The notes under the pieces: model-generated
Databases searched by the model: none
Seen by the model: the letters and a program-made list of their open reading frames with translations, nothing else
What the model was told of the DNA's origin: nothing
In this document: positions 47,243 through 59,457 of the stretch, one piece after another
Numbering within the stretch: position 1 is the stretch's first letter
Layout of the letters: every line of letters begins with the position of its first letter
Assembly: GCA_963971305.1 (NCBI GenBank)
Contig: OZ020317.1
Location: 21,842,001 to 21,906,000 of the forward strand
DNA: 64,000 bases
Source of the DNA: Arcuatula senhousia
Taxonomy: Eukaryota > Mollusca > Bivalvia > Mytilida > Mytilidae
Direction of reading: 5' to 3'
Position numbers and translations under genes: made by a program

Positions 47243-47791
47243 TTTTAAGTTGAAATAGTTGTAAACTAACTTACTTAACTTTTTTAAAGTTTGAATGTTT
47301 CTTAAATTACTGATCAAACGCAAAATAGTTGCATTAGGTGTACAATGACTGTCCCAACTTGAAGAACGTTTCAAAAGTTGTAAAAGGACTAACCCAACGC
47401 AATTTAAGTTTAATCAGTTGTTCGGCATTTGACCAAACGCATGTTAAGTTGAAACATTTGTGAAAGGACTGTACCAACGCAACCTAAGTTGAATCAGTTG
47501 TGAAGTGTTTGACCCAACGCATAATAAGTTGGAACAACTGTAAAAGGACTGAACCAACTTAAATTAAGTTGAATTTGTTGTTAAACGACTGACACAACTA
47601 AAAAAACGTTTGGTCAGTCCTTGTTTAAAAGAAGCAAATAAAATATGACTGGTGCAGTCGACTAAATCTGCTGTCCTAACCCTGACAAATGCAAACAGTC
47701 TTTTTGACAGTACTTTACGGTTATGATGTTAAATTATCAGTTACAAAACGCCTGACTATGGTACAGACAGTCGTTTATCTTGCCAGTAGTG
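47243..47791 (-). repeat. CACTA right TIR with subterminal repeats
   Basis: Inverted partner of 40343-40862. Shows repeated ACCCAACGCA, GACCAAACGCA, AAGTTGGAACAACTG and AAAAGGACTG words; ends in TTGCCAGTAGTG. A 63-codon open frame across it is coincidental. Confidence 0.82.
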
Positions 47792-48654
47792 CGACCTATT
47801 TAAATGTGTTTCTTTTGACAATATTACATTGTAATAGTGACAGTACTTTTGATGATGAAAATGTTATTAAACTGGTTTAATTTATGCATAAATCTATCAA
47901 TATTGGATCAAGATAGATATAATGTAAGAGCATAATCTGACATAAAATGAACAGCACAAAATTAGTTTACGATTAAATATACAGAAGATTAATGAAGATA
48001 AGGCGACTCTGTAAAATGTCTCCGAAACGTACAATGAGTCTGTCCCTGATCCGGATCATAATTACCTAATAACTAGAAAGGCTGAAACAATAATATGATT
48101 TCGCCAGAAACCAAACTTTTATGTAAGTCTTTCGTTGATGAATTGAATTTCTTAAGTCGGAATAAACTAAAAGTTGACGCAAATGATTTACTACCAAACA
48201 ATATTTTTTGGTTATCTATTTTGCTCAGGACTATAAAACTAAGCCTCTGATGCAGATAGACATGATAAATTCATAATTGATACAGAAAAAAAATTCATAT
48301 AATCTGTACTGTCCGACCTTCCATAACTTTTTTTTCATTTTCATTGAAGAAACTGTATCGACTTAAAATAACTCGTACATTTAATGAGTATGTTTTCCCT
48401 CCATGGTTATTTATTTTATTTCATTTAGCTCGACCAGAATCGCATATCGAAAAAGACTTGTTTGAGTAGAGAAATAATTTGATCATCAATATTTATTCAC
48501 TTGTGTCATTTAGAAGAACATCTAAGTAAAGCTTTTATAACTCACAACCGTGTTATGTTTATATTCAATACTATTGGACTCTAAGATCGCAACAGAAGAG
48601 GGAGGTTTTAAACGAATAAACATGAATAAAAATCAGTGTTAAATTCCCTTTTTC

Positions 48655-48730
48655 GGGGTTATTAAAACAATAGGATCCACGGAAACTACAAAAATTGAAA
48701 CCCCACGTGTAATAATGAAACCACAGAATG
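48655..48730. repeat. TTCGTGGG-family fragment
   Basis: Retains GATCCACGGAAACTACAAAA and GAAACCCCACGTGTAATAAT followed by AAACCACAGAATG; one half of the inverted element. Confidence 0.5.
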
Positions 48731-51099
48731 CATTAGTGCTAAGAGTTCAGGTCCAATTTCAGTGGTTTATAAAGATCAATTCAGTAGTGTTCAGTGGATG
48801 CACTTTTGATTTTATTGGACACGATCTTGATTTTACCTGATTTATTGCAAGAAGATAAAGCTTGATTTATACTTAATTTCTAGTATTGAGATGTTCTTCT
48901 AATGAATTGATATCATAGTTAAAAATAACATATACATGATGTATTTTGTATAATTATGTCAAATCATTGGACTTTCACATAAGTGACGATCACTTTATTT
49001 TTAGCTATACAAACATGTACACTTTTGTATGTGGCTGCTTTTAATGATTAATATTTCAGAAAAAAAACATGAAAAGATAAAAGAAAAATGTTTTGTATCA
49101 TATTTTTTTTCGTAAATGCATAATTTCTCTACTTCTCCTTAGTGTGTTCTTTCTCTTTATGAATGAAACCCAATAATAGATAATTTTCATTTCATGCTGT
49201 CTTGTTGCATATAGAAATTTAAGATGCCTTGTTATATTGTTTCCAGTTCTCTCCTTTGACTATTTTGTGTTTGAAACTTTCATTTATTCATCAATAAGCA
49301 TATCCTTGTCAAAGACGGTCAAGTATATTACAGCTGCTGTTTTAGTTTCTTACTATAAGATTACGTATATTTAACTGGTTTGCCTTTTTGTGTGACAAAA
49401 CCTTTTCTACCTTTACTTCCAGTAAATGCTAATCTTCCTTTTTTGCTGCCTATATAGCTGCTTGCTTATTCCCATTTTATTTGGCATTAAGGTGTATAAA
49501 GGCCATCTAGGATTGCTTTTTCATAACTTTAACTTTTCGAACTGCTTTTGAATGGTCATCTGCCATTGACGATAGAATAAGATCAGAAAACACACTCTGG
49601 TATGTTTCATTTTTTATTAAAGAGTTTTCATAAGTAATCGAAAACAAGACTTATTATCTCCAAAAAAAAAGAAAGACCTTTGTTTGCTCTTGCCAACAAT
49701 AGAAAATAATGAGATGTGGAATAAGTGTACGCGACACAGCTCACATACATGTAACAAGCGGCAATTTGGTAAAACCACATTGGACAACCGCCAGCAGCCA
49801 TCAACGAGGCCAGTAGGTATTGCTCACCGTTCTGCATTTGGCCCATGGTCTAAATGAAATGCATATAATTTAAAACCAATCCTGAAATAGTCACAGAAAG
49901 ACCCGACCAGCCCCTTCTTATACAAGGAACATAAAGTACCAAACAGAAGCTTTTTCAAAGTTGTTTTTTGAATACTTTTTTGTTATATTATCAAAACATG
50001 AACAACATGGCCTTGGTTAAGAAAGGCATGTCCCTTTATCGGACAAAAATGAAAATGTTATTTTGATATTTTGTTTTATTTGTTCCCTTGTCACAATAAT
50101 CTTCAAAGATCATCCCCAACTTAAGACCTCAATATGAAAATCGGTATTTATTGTTGACCAGTGGTCATTACTTTACGCCTACAAAGACAATTGTGTTATA
50201 TTTTGTAATCTATAAAGGTTTTTGCTTTGTCTCAAGCTTGTTATAGCTGTAGGTTTCATGTCAAATCTTCGTTTGTACTTCTCATCTTACCTGAATTGCC
50301 TAATGACCAGAAGGTGGCTTTTCTTTAATTGGTTTCGGATTCATTTTGAATCATGCAGCATTTTGTATTCGTGTTTCTCACTATGGACATTTGAATTACT
50401 GCTGACATGATATTTGGATGTTGTGTTCCGAACATTTTCTCCACATTTCATTTTAAGGATTACCGCTGGTCATTTGTTTAGATTTCTGTCAGATTTTCGG
50501 AATCCTATCGATTTTTCCATTAAAAACAAGAATATTTTTTGCCCATTAACCCCCTATTTGTTTTTATAATAGGCTTGTTTTGTTTATTAAGAGTTTCTTT
50601 ACAAAGATTTATTTTCTTGTTATTTTGTCATAGGTCTTTACACTAAAACAAATCTAATGCTAAACCTATGAAAAAGTGAGAAAAAAAACTTTTTCCCTCA
50701 AAATTTTGAACCCTTTTTTTATCGAGAACCAGTTCAGCAACCTCTATTTTTTTAGCTAATTTCGTAACTCTACCTTTTGTCTATTAATCAAATATGTAAA
50801 TTAAGATACCTTGATATTCTGAAACTGACCAGTGGACATTCTTAATCAATGTATTTTCGTGAAGCTTATCGGCTTAGTCATATGTTAGTCAATGCATGGG
50901 TAAGTTGATTGTCCTGAGCCTCGTCACACGTATACCTTTGTCCTTTTGTTTTGAAATCTCATTCTTTAAAAGGGTCAAATTTGTCGGCATATTTTAAAAT
51001 CTTATTTATTCAGAAACGTCTTTCGTTATTTGCGTTGATTTTTCTCTAATTACGTTAACGATAGGGATGTTGGAGGGTCGGCTTTTGATATTTTTGACA

Positions 51100-51510
51100 T
51101 TTTTATGCCCTAGTGACCACATGTCGGGGTCATTAACTTTTACTCATGTCCGTTCGTACGTCCATCTGTACGAATTTCCGTCAAACTTTTCCCAGAAACC
51201 ATGTATGGGAATGGTAGGCTAGGTCAGCATGACAAACTGTATGTCCTAAGCGACTTTCATGTCTGTCTAACATTTACCTCTAATGTTTGGGACTAGTATG
51301 ATATAAAAATCTATGAGAATGGATTTGAAAATTTCTGTCAAGCTTTTCTCAGAAATCCTACCTGGGAATGATTTGAAACTTATTGGGATGGTTCAGTATG
51401 AAAAATTGGACGTCTTAAACGACTTTTAGGTCTGTCGGATATCTACTTCCTGTTTGGGGCCTAGCGGGATCATACGTGTCCCGTTGACAGATTCCTTTTT
51501 TAATTCAGAA
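51100..51510 (+). repeat. Insert specific to copy 2, internally duplicated
   Basis: Copy 1 runs straight through this point (38076-38080), whereas copy 2 contains about 410 bp. Inside, 51165-51330 and 51335-51490 are diverged tandem halves sharing ATTTCxGTCAA, TTxTCxCAGAAA and GACTTTxAxGTCTGTC. Non-coding. Confidence 0.6.
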
Positions 51511-53169
51511 TCCTCGGGTCCCGTCCTTCAAAATGAGGTAAAATGTTTTCATGGTACCCCCATTTTTTCTTTTGTTTAACATCTTCATTATATTATGAAT
51601 ATTTGTTTAACAAATGTATTTCAAATACTAATAACTTTTTCACAGTTTTAAACAGCTTATCTAAAGATTTGAAAAAAGCAGAAAAAAATTTTGCCGCCAA
51701 ATTTTGAATTCTCCCTATCCCTATTTGAGTTTCTCTAGTTTTTTGTGTACTTTGTAACTGAAAGACCCAACTACTGAAATATAAAGAGATTGTTTTGTGC
51801 TAGAAAGCTTGTTTTAACTGATTACATGCTTGATTGCTATTTCAAGACATGACCGTTTTGTACTTCATATTCTCAGGTGTGGATCTGCCTTGTGTTGTCT
51901 TCAGTTGTTGGATATTATTCTTGAATTTTTTATTTCAGTTTCGCTCTTCTATTATTTCTTACATTATCGCAAATTTAAAAACATAATGAAATTCACACTA
52001 TGGGGAGAAAATATGTATAATGTAAAATTCTAATCAGAATGTATTCTTTTGAAAGAAAACTAAAAAAAGCGGTGTAAAAAAAGGACAAACTAATTATGAA
52101 ATGTAAACACTGTTCCCGTCGGACGTCACTAGGGTCAGGTATTTTGTTCTAGAACTTTCTATCACTCAGAAAATACCTGGTAATCGTGTAATCATAAGAT
52201 TGCTTTCTGACATAAATTTCTATTGATAATTTATATTTGATAGTACACCAAAAATAATTTATTTTTATAATTGTTTCTAATGAAATTATTACACTGTTTA
52301 CTAAACTTTATTTGAACTTTGAACAGGTTTTGCCAAAATACAAAAACTCACCTTACCAGGGTTGACATAATTTTATTCAACGTGTTGTCAATTCTATTGC
52401 CGATTTTTAGTATATAGAGCATTACTGGAATGTGTTTAGTAAAGGGTTTGTAAATAACGGTTCACCCAAAATAAATATGAATGCTAGACAACACTTATTC
52501 AACGCAGAGAAATAATAACTATTATTTTATATAAAGCTGCAAAAATGTGACTTTTTGCGTGGGTACAGGTAAGTTTTAGAAGGTATATTTTGCATATATG
52601 TGTATTTCATTCATTTGAAAAAAAATGCGAAATTGGAAAGTCTTTAATTATAAGTTTGTTACACCAGAAAAAAAGATTTATAGCCGTAATTCATCTCTAT
52701 CTTTAAAAAAACCCACCAGATTAAAGTTAAAGAATCGGAAACTCAGCTAATGACCATACTGATAATGTTTTAATATCATTTGAAATATAGAATTAGATGA
52801 TAACGATATTCAATTACTTTCTTTTATCTTTGAAGAATCAAATTAACGAGATGTAGTGACGAACTTTTACTTATTCTGGAACATGATACTTTTGATTAAG
52901 ATGCTCGTTTTTGATTTTTAGATTTAATTTTCCATTCTTTACAAGTGACTATATATCTATGTTTCAGATTTTTAATTTTGAAACCACTTGCCGATAACTG
53001 CTGCTGGTGGACCAGAGGTCCCCGAGGGTGATCACAAGCCTGGTCGTCAGACTTGTCTGACACGATTTACCATAAAATTTCTAATAGTTTTGTCGCTGAT
53101 ATGTCCGATTTTTAAATTCAATTTTTTTTTAAAGCACCAGGTTTTTTTTTCATTGTAATGCACATGGTC

Positions 53170-53320
53170 GATATCCTTGGTGCTGGTTTTGGCTTACTTG
53201 TTCCAATCTATTTTTTTGAGTACTTTTGTTTTCAACAGTTTTTGTATTTGACCTTCCAATGTTTCGATTTGAATTCTACTGATGAGAGGTGATTCCTTGA
53301 GAAATCGATATACAGATGAG
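53170..53320 (+). repeat. Dispersed repeat with GTGCTGGTTTTGGC motif
   Basis: Member of the 6530-6690 family, + orientation; an inverted copy follows at 53840-53960. Confidence 0.55.
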
Positions 53321-54099
53321 TGCACACATAACCTGTACGGTAAGTTTACTTGGAAAGCAGACATAAAGTTCACTTGCGACTGGTAATGCGTTAAATTAAA
53401 AAATCTGTCGTTAAATTAGCTTATTAGCTTATTAGATTATTAGCCTTAAAAATATTTGATAGACAAAATGCATGAAATACAATATGGTTTTTACAAATCA
53501 ATATAACCAAATTCTAAAGAGACAAGTCATTTGAAAACACTTATAAACAAGAATATTGCCAAAAGACAAACTGCCTAATTTTGCAACTTGGGACGGATTG
53601 TCGGACGGACAAACAGACCCGAACACTATATGATCCAGTCCGTTTTTAGATGGGGCATACACATTTTTTTACATATTTGCAGGATTAAGACATAGCTGTC
53701 ATAAGACTCAGGAGCGGTAAAGAAATAGGTGTAATTTATGATAGTTTTAATTATCGAGGGTTTAAGAGTTGTCTAATGACATGGATAAAAAACCAGAGTT
53801 TGAAATTGCAACTTTAATTGACCTATTTCTATGGGGTTTTTTTTGAAATACAATACCAAAACGGGTATAAAAACGGTTAACTTGGTTATGCTGTATATCG
53901 TTATTTCAATCAGTAACCTGTCGTCAGCAGCATTTGAATCAAAACATATGAAGGTCAAAAACCAAAGGAAATGAATGAAAAATACTCAAAGGCAAAATAT
54001 TGACATTGTAATAGTGACAGTACTTTTGATGATGAAGCTGTTATCAAACTGGTTTGATTTATTCATCAATTTATAGATATCGGAATAATAAAGGTAATA

Positions 54100-54350
54100 A
54101 CAAAATTACCGAACTTGGAGAACCAATCATCTCAAACCCCCATAAGACAAGACAAAACAAGGAAGACATATAAAAAAAAATGAAGATCGCAATGGTCCTG
54201 ACTTGATGTGAAGAAATGATGTTTCTAAACCATGTTTTAAGGCGCGCAAAACCTCAACCTTCCATTACGATCTTTAGGTTCAGTAGTTACACAAAACATC
54301 AGGTTTGTGAAGACATATTAGGGATGGTTAGGTGATCATCTCAGTACATC
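54100..54350 (-). repeat. GATCATC/ACCATTGCG-family repeat
   Basis: Shows GATCGCAATGGTCCTGACTT, CATGTTTTAAGGCGCGC, CTTCCATTACGATCTTTAGG and GGTGATCATCTCAGTACA in family order. Confidence 0.62.
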
Positions 54351-54944
54351 AACAAGCCAAACATTAATCAACTTAGATATTATGAAAGAGCATAATCTGA
54401 CATAAAATGAACAGCACAAAATTAGTTTACGATTAAATATGCAGACGATTAATGAAGATAAGGAAACTTGGCGAAATGTCTCCGAAACGGACATTGTGCC
54501 TGTCCCTGATCCGGATCATAATTACCTAATTACTAGAAAGGATAAAGTGGTAATAAGATTTCGTCGAAAACCGAACTTTTATGTATATCCGTCTAAGATG
54601 AATTCGATTTCTTAAGTCGGAATAAATTAATATGAAAAAGTCGGGGGAAATGATTTACTACAAAACAATCTATTTTTGGTTATCTATTTTGCTCAGGACT
54701 ATAAAACTAAGAATCTGATGCAGATAGATTCATAATTAATACAGAAAAAAATCTAATATAATTGCTATAGCTTAAGAGCTGCACTATCGTCTTTACGTCA
54801 AATCTTTATCTTTTCAAGACGGCCAAGTAATTTGCTGATACAACATTTCTAAAAAGGGCTATATAGTAATAAGAATTCCCTTCCGACCTTTCAACATTTA
54901 AATTTAGCATTTCCATGAAGGATTTTATAAATTCTCATTTAGGG

Positions 54945-55160
54945 AGTGACCAATTTTTATTGGATAAAGGTAATAACAAAACTACCGAACTTGAATGATC
55001 AATCTCATAGTCCAGAGAAAATGACAAAAACGAATCAGTCATACCGGAGAACTGGTGGATCGCAATGGTCCTGACTTGGTACAGGCATTTAAAACGAAAT
55101 GGTGGGTTAAACCAGGTTTTATGGCGCCAAACCTCCCTCTTCCAAGGTAGGCTTTGGTGA
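54945..55160 (-). repeat. GATCATC/ACCATTGCG-family repeat, partial
   Basis: Starts with AAAGGTAATAACAAAACTAC, then GATCGCAATGGTCCTGACTT and AACCAGGTTTTATGGCGCC; breaks off after CTCCCTCTTCCA. The 99-aa frame on the minus strand is a repeat frame also found at 61958-62164. Confidence 0.62.
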
Positions 55161-55619
55161 AATTTTGAAATAAAAGGCAGGATGGCAAAAGGGAAAGACG
55201 GTGCTTTGAATTGTTGGATCTTGTTGAAACTCATACAATGAATGATTATATCTTTCCTGGATTTCTATTTGTTTTATTTAATTAAGCTCGACCAGACTCG
55301 CTTAACGAAAACAAAATGAACTATTTTAAAGTAGAGAAATTATTTGATTATATATATTCATTCAAATGTGGCAATCAGAAGATCACCTCCGAAAAGATAT
55401 TGTATAATATCACAAAGTTATTGCTCTTCAATTTACGGGACAACCATTTGATTTTTTTTTTTCGATTATTCAAACAACATCCTTTTTGTCTATTCCTCAT
55501 TCTGGATGAAGCAAAGGTGTACCAAAGGGGTAATCAGTATCATAAAACCGTAAAGACAAAGACAAAACCGGCAGACAAAAATCATCACAACAAAACAAAC
55601 CACATAACGACATAAAACA

Positions 55620-55960
55620 CAAACACACATAACAACAAAACCGCATTCAGCAACGCGAACTCAAGTCGAAACGAGAGTGAACTCAGGTGCTCCGGAAGAG
55701 TAAGCAGTTCCTGCTTGCTATAGCACACCCGTCACGTTGCTAAAAATCGATTAAGTGATGGTCAAATCCGGAAAGGATGACATTACAAAACTCTATCAAA
55801 CCAACATCTGTGCTCATCTGAGAGATAGAAATCCCGTATTTGTATACAAGCACATGATGTCGTCCGTAAAATTTCTTGAGTGATGACAACAACCTGGGAG
55901 CAATGTACCCCTGTGTTAACAATTTGCTTGTCAGCCGTGTGGATGACAGTCGTTTTCAAC
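55620..55960 (-). repeat. CTCCGGA-family repeat
   Basis: Close match to 745-1020: AACTCAAGTCGAAACGAGAG, GTGCTCCGGAAGAGTAAGCA, GCTATAGCACACCCGTCACG and AAGCACATGATGTCGTCCGT. Reverse-oriented relative to 56665-56860. Confidence 0.62.
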
Positions 55961-56664
55961 AAATGCTCCAAAAATGTTGTCATTTCCAGCAGCATCCCTT
56001 AAGTCATTAATACATTGTACATTTTACAGATTACATAAAAACACGCAAAAAGAAATTAGTGTCAATAAGCAATGCCAACTCAAGTCGAAACGAGAATGAA
56101 ACTATGTATAATATAAAACCATAAAAAAGAAACAGGTTACTATTTGAATTGTTTTATTTCAAAATATATCATATTAAAAAATCTTTTGTAGATTTGTTTC
56201 TTGGGTTAAATGCTTTATCTATTTTAATTCAGTACATTTTGGGCCTTATATTGGTCTGTTTTACATGTAAAAGAATTAAGAACAATACTTTAGATATCAA
56301 GCTGATGATAGTTTTTTTCGTTATTTCCAAATAAATTGTTTGATGTATGATTAAATAAAACAGAAATTAGTTTGTTGATTTTTTTCGGAGGAACCGATTT
56401 TTTGGTTTTCTATCCTGTATTGTATTTCGCTGATTTGGCATTGTTTGAACAAAATTTAGATTTTTGTATCTGTTAAAAAATTTAAAAAAAACATTCAATA
56501 TAACATGACTGTTTTCCTTATATCAAGCAGGACGAGCAACAGTATATTGCATAGTTTATCCTGATTGAAAACGATTAAAGGAAGAACCCTGAATCATTAG
56601 ACACTTGAAAGTTTCATACCAAAGAAATTAAAATGTAGCAAAAATATAGCTACTAAGAATTGCT

Positions 56665-56860
56665 AATTCTCCCGGAGCACCTGTGTTCACTCTCGTTTCG
56701 ACGTTACACGCTGTTGATTGCTATTCAATAATTTTTGTATTTTTTATTTTATTTTGTCTGTTTCAAGTCCTGTTCTTGTTGATGCTTACTGGTTTTGTCT
56801 CTGCCCTTTCGGACTTTGGCATTCTGATGCCCCTTTTATACTATGATTTGCTTCTTTGAA
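56665..56860 (+). repeat. CTCCGGA / TTTCGGACTTT-family repeat
   Basis: CCCGGAGCACCTGTGTTCAC, GTTGATTGCTATTCAATA, CCTTTCGGACTTTGGCATTC and GATGCCCCTTTTATACTA in family order. Confidence 0.6.
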
Positions 56861-58149
56861 ATGCTATAGCAATATACGAAATTTATAAAATGAATGGTGT
56901 CTATATGAGTGCAATCAATGGTCAGATATCAAGTCATAACTTAAGTGCTCTCGGGAGTGATTAGTTCCTTCTTGGTGTAACATATTTGTAACTGGTCGAT
57001 TTCGGTACGAGAGGACAAAGGAACACACATGACAAACAAACAACTGTACTCATTTAAGAAAAATAAAATTATTTTCGGTGTACGAGCAGATCTCTTTCGG
57101 AAAACTTTTAATGAGCAGACAACAATAGAGTTCGAACATCATGATAAAGATTTTTTTAAAGCGTGGCAATAAGCCATATAAAAAGAAGTTACCACAAGGT
57201 TTTACCGTATTTGACGTTGATCATAATGATTACATAATACAGTCACATTATGTAATTCTCAGACATTATTTTGAGATGTCATGATTGTATAAAGTGTGAA
57301 CAATTCAATTAGGAAGAGCTTTAATGTATTTTGTATGCAAATTACCTTATCAAATTATAATCCCTCATCATTTGGCAACCACTCATCATTTGTGTTAACT
57401 CGATATTTTTACACTTTACTTTTTCAAGTTTTAACATTCCCTTTAAAATTATACTAAAAACAAATTTACTGGTGATGACGACGCACGAGATACGCGATAC
57501 TTTAACACATTTATGTTCACGAGTTATTTTAATCGGCATTTGAATGACATGTAAAACGAACTTAATTTTTAAGATGAAAAAGATAATTAGATACTCGATG
57601 TGAAATGCGAAAGTCCTTTTGGTGATAATTATTCCTGTTGATTACAAAAGTTTTTCTTTGGTCATATTTTTCTATTTCTTTTTTTTACTGTAAGACGAGA
57701 CCCTGCATTTAAAAAAGTCGATACATATGTCAATGTATGAGTTCCAATTTCTATTCATACCATTGTCGAAATAGAATAGTGCATGATTATCATCGGATAA
57801 AGTCGTTCGAACAGTACAAGAAGTCTTTGAATCGTTCTTAACGTAAACATAATTAAGGTTTTTATGTGCTTTGTCGGGACACAAGATCCAAATTAATTTA
57901 AAAAATATACTTTATCTGTTAAATGATGAAACCAAACCTAACATGATTGTAGCTTTCGTGTCGAGTAGGATAACAAATGTTTAGAATAACAAAGTTTCTT
58001 CTTACAGAAAGGAAAGAGTGGAAAGAAGCCACACAAACTTAAATGCATTTGAATGTTTTGTACCAAATAATAACATTCGATATTTCAGAAGATATGATGT
58101 TTTAGAGATTAGATACATGTAAGAACATGTATATCGAATTTACTACAAT

Positions 58150-58350
58150 AGGGATTAGCAAGGGAAATGGGAGGTTTGACGCGCCTTAAAACCTGGTTTA
58201 ACCAACCATGGCCTTTAAAATGCCTGTACCAAGTTAGGACAATTGCGATCTTCAATTTTTCCGGTATGTCTTCCTCGTTTTTTTTTCTTTTCTTACGGAC
58301 ATTTGAGATTGATCTGCAAAGTTCGGTTAATTTGGTATTACCTTTATTTT
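58150..58350 (+). repeat. GATCATC/ACCATTGCG-family repeat
   Basis: AAATGGGAGGTTTGACGCGC, AACCTGGTTTAACCAACCAT, CCTGTACCAAGTTAGGACAA and AAAGTTCGGTTAATTTGGTA in family order. Confidence 0.6.
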
Positions 58351-59196
58351 CATATCAAAAGTTTGCTATATGATTGATCCAGCTGTTTTTTTTCTCTTCC
58401 ATGCTTTATGGCATTTGTTGTCTTGTAAAATGAATACGTGTTCCTTGAGCTATAAAGGAGTCTTTCATAAAGGATAACGACAAAAAGTAGTGTAGGATTG
58501 GTTGTGATTGATCTTGTTACTAGTGCATTATTTTTGTCTGAAACGGTCATCTAAGATAAACTTAAAGAAGACATATCTTAACAAATAATATTAAGACCTG
58601 TCAAGATATTTATTTCTTTTCAGACTATAAGCTGAACAGTCAGTTGAGACATAATTGCCTAAACAAATTTGAATCGACTGAAAGGCACTGTAAATGAAAA
58701 CTGAATGAAAGTCTCAACACATCTAAAAAGTTTTACGGTTGAGACAAATTCAGTTTAAAAAGGTTTCAAGTGGCCTTTTCAGATTTACTACTGTGAATGT
58801 ACTAGTGCGTTGGAGGCTTTATTACGAATACTTTATGTAACAATCTTAAAAAATCTTTAGATGGACATGACGAATTGTTTCTTTATAGGGTGTTTATTTT
58901 CGAATCTTTTATGTAAAGCACACTCTTTAGCTCTTTAAGTATTTCGTCACAAATTTTGAATATAACTGCTAACGTGAAAAATTCACTTCGCATAATTTTG
59001 CGTTTTCCTAAATGAAATGTTCGGAAAAAGGAATAGATTTGCGTTTCTTCTGTTTATTTCTTTTCTTTGCTTAACGACTAAATCATTCTCAAGAGGAAAG
59101 CTTTCGTGAATATTTTGAAATCGCAAATTCAGCAAAAAAATAGCTCAAAGGCGAACATTTTCATATTAAAAGTGGTATCAATATTTTATGTAAAAG

Positions 59197-59230
59197 GTGA
59201 ATGTACATGCAACGTCCTTCACCCTTACTG
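59197..59230 (+). pseudogene. Decayed duplicate of GPCR exon 2 start
   Basis: GTGAATGTACATGCAACGTC and TTCACCCTTACTG match the first 34 bases of exon 2 (59322 onward) with four differences, 125 bp upstream, and retain a preceding AG. The similarity stops before the DRY codons and the next bases give no GPCR sequence. Confidence 0.7.
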
Positions 59231-59321
59231 ATATTTCAATATTTTGTGTGTGTGAAGCAAACTCTTTACTTTAGAAGCATCTCATGATTTTATATTCATT
59301 TTCATTATTTTTTATTTGAAG

Positions 59322-59457
59322 GTGACTCTACATGCAACATCATTCACCCTTACTGCAATGACAGTCGACAGATACTACGCAATCGTCCATCCGTTAAGTT
59401 CTATCACATGGCGAAATAAGAGAATTACAACGATCACATGCCTAATCGTTTGGTCAG
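59322..59457 (+). CDS. Class A peptide GPCR, exon 2 (TM3-TM4)
   Basis: Starts after AG in phase 0 and ends before GTGAGT at 59458 in phase 1; 136 nt, 45 codons plus one base. The protein runs on from exon 1: VTLHATSFTLTAMTVDRYYA gives the end of TM3 with the DRY motif (about residues 137-139), then IVHPLSSITWRNKR in ICL2 and TITCLIVWS, the start of TM4 with its conserved Trp. HATSFTLTAMTVDR resembles the TM3 of kisspeptin-type receptors. Fragments duplicated from both ends of this exon flank it. Confidence 0.9.

Larger units (their letters stand above)
40343..47791. mobile_element. CACTA (EnSpm)-type transposon, 7,449 bp
   Basis: The ends read CACTACTGGCAA and, at the right, TTGCCAGTAGTG, the CACTA hallmark. 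A 3-bp duplication CGA flanks it (40340-40342 and 47792-47794), as expected for the superfamily. The TIRs are long: 40343-about 40862 against about 47243-47791. They include TAAACGACTGTCTGTACCAT, then a subterminal array of ACCCAACGCA/AAGTTGGAACAAC words spaced tens of bp apart. Copy 2 of the segmental duplication keeps an apparent empty site (TTGACCTATTT near 53817). I find no transposase frame, so this is a non-autonomous or gutted copy, expanded by nested insertions. Confidence 0.85.
36120..48560 (+). repeat. Segmental duplication in GPCR intron, copy 1
   Basis: Successive parts match 49575-55400 in the same order. 36.13-36.60 matches 49.59-50.06 kb, 36.90-38.30 matches 50.10-51.70, 38.36-39.03 matches 52.29-52.95, 39.95-40.34 matches 53.43-53.82, and 47.82-48.48 matches 53.99-55.33. 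Copy 1 is longer because it carries the CACTA element and a 39.1-39.9 kb segment with no counterpart. Confidence 0.8.
49575..55400 (+). repeat. Segmental duplication in GPCR intron, copy 2
   Basis: Collinear with 36120-48560 but 5.8 kb long, lacking the CACTA element. It has its own extra insert at about 51100-51510. Divergence between the copies is clear throughout, with many substitutions and small indels, so the duplication is not recent. The most similar parts are ACAGGTTTTGCCAAAATACA at 52.32/38.38 kb and CACAAAATTAGTTTACGATT at 54.42/47.96 kb. Confidence 0.8.
30228..59321 (+). other. GPCR intron 1 (29.1 kb)
   Basis: Bounded by GTGAGT at 30228 and TTTATTTGAAG at 59321, phase 0. It holds several inverted-repeat elements, a tandem segmental duplication (36.1-48.6 and 49.6-55.4 kb), a CACTA element and many dispersed repeats. 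Stretches 31.0-32.2, 32.5-34.4 and 56.9-58.1 kb show nothing I can name. No other gene is recognised on either strand. Confidence 0.75.
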
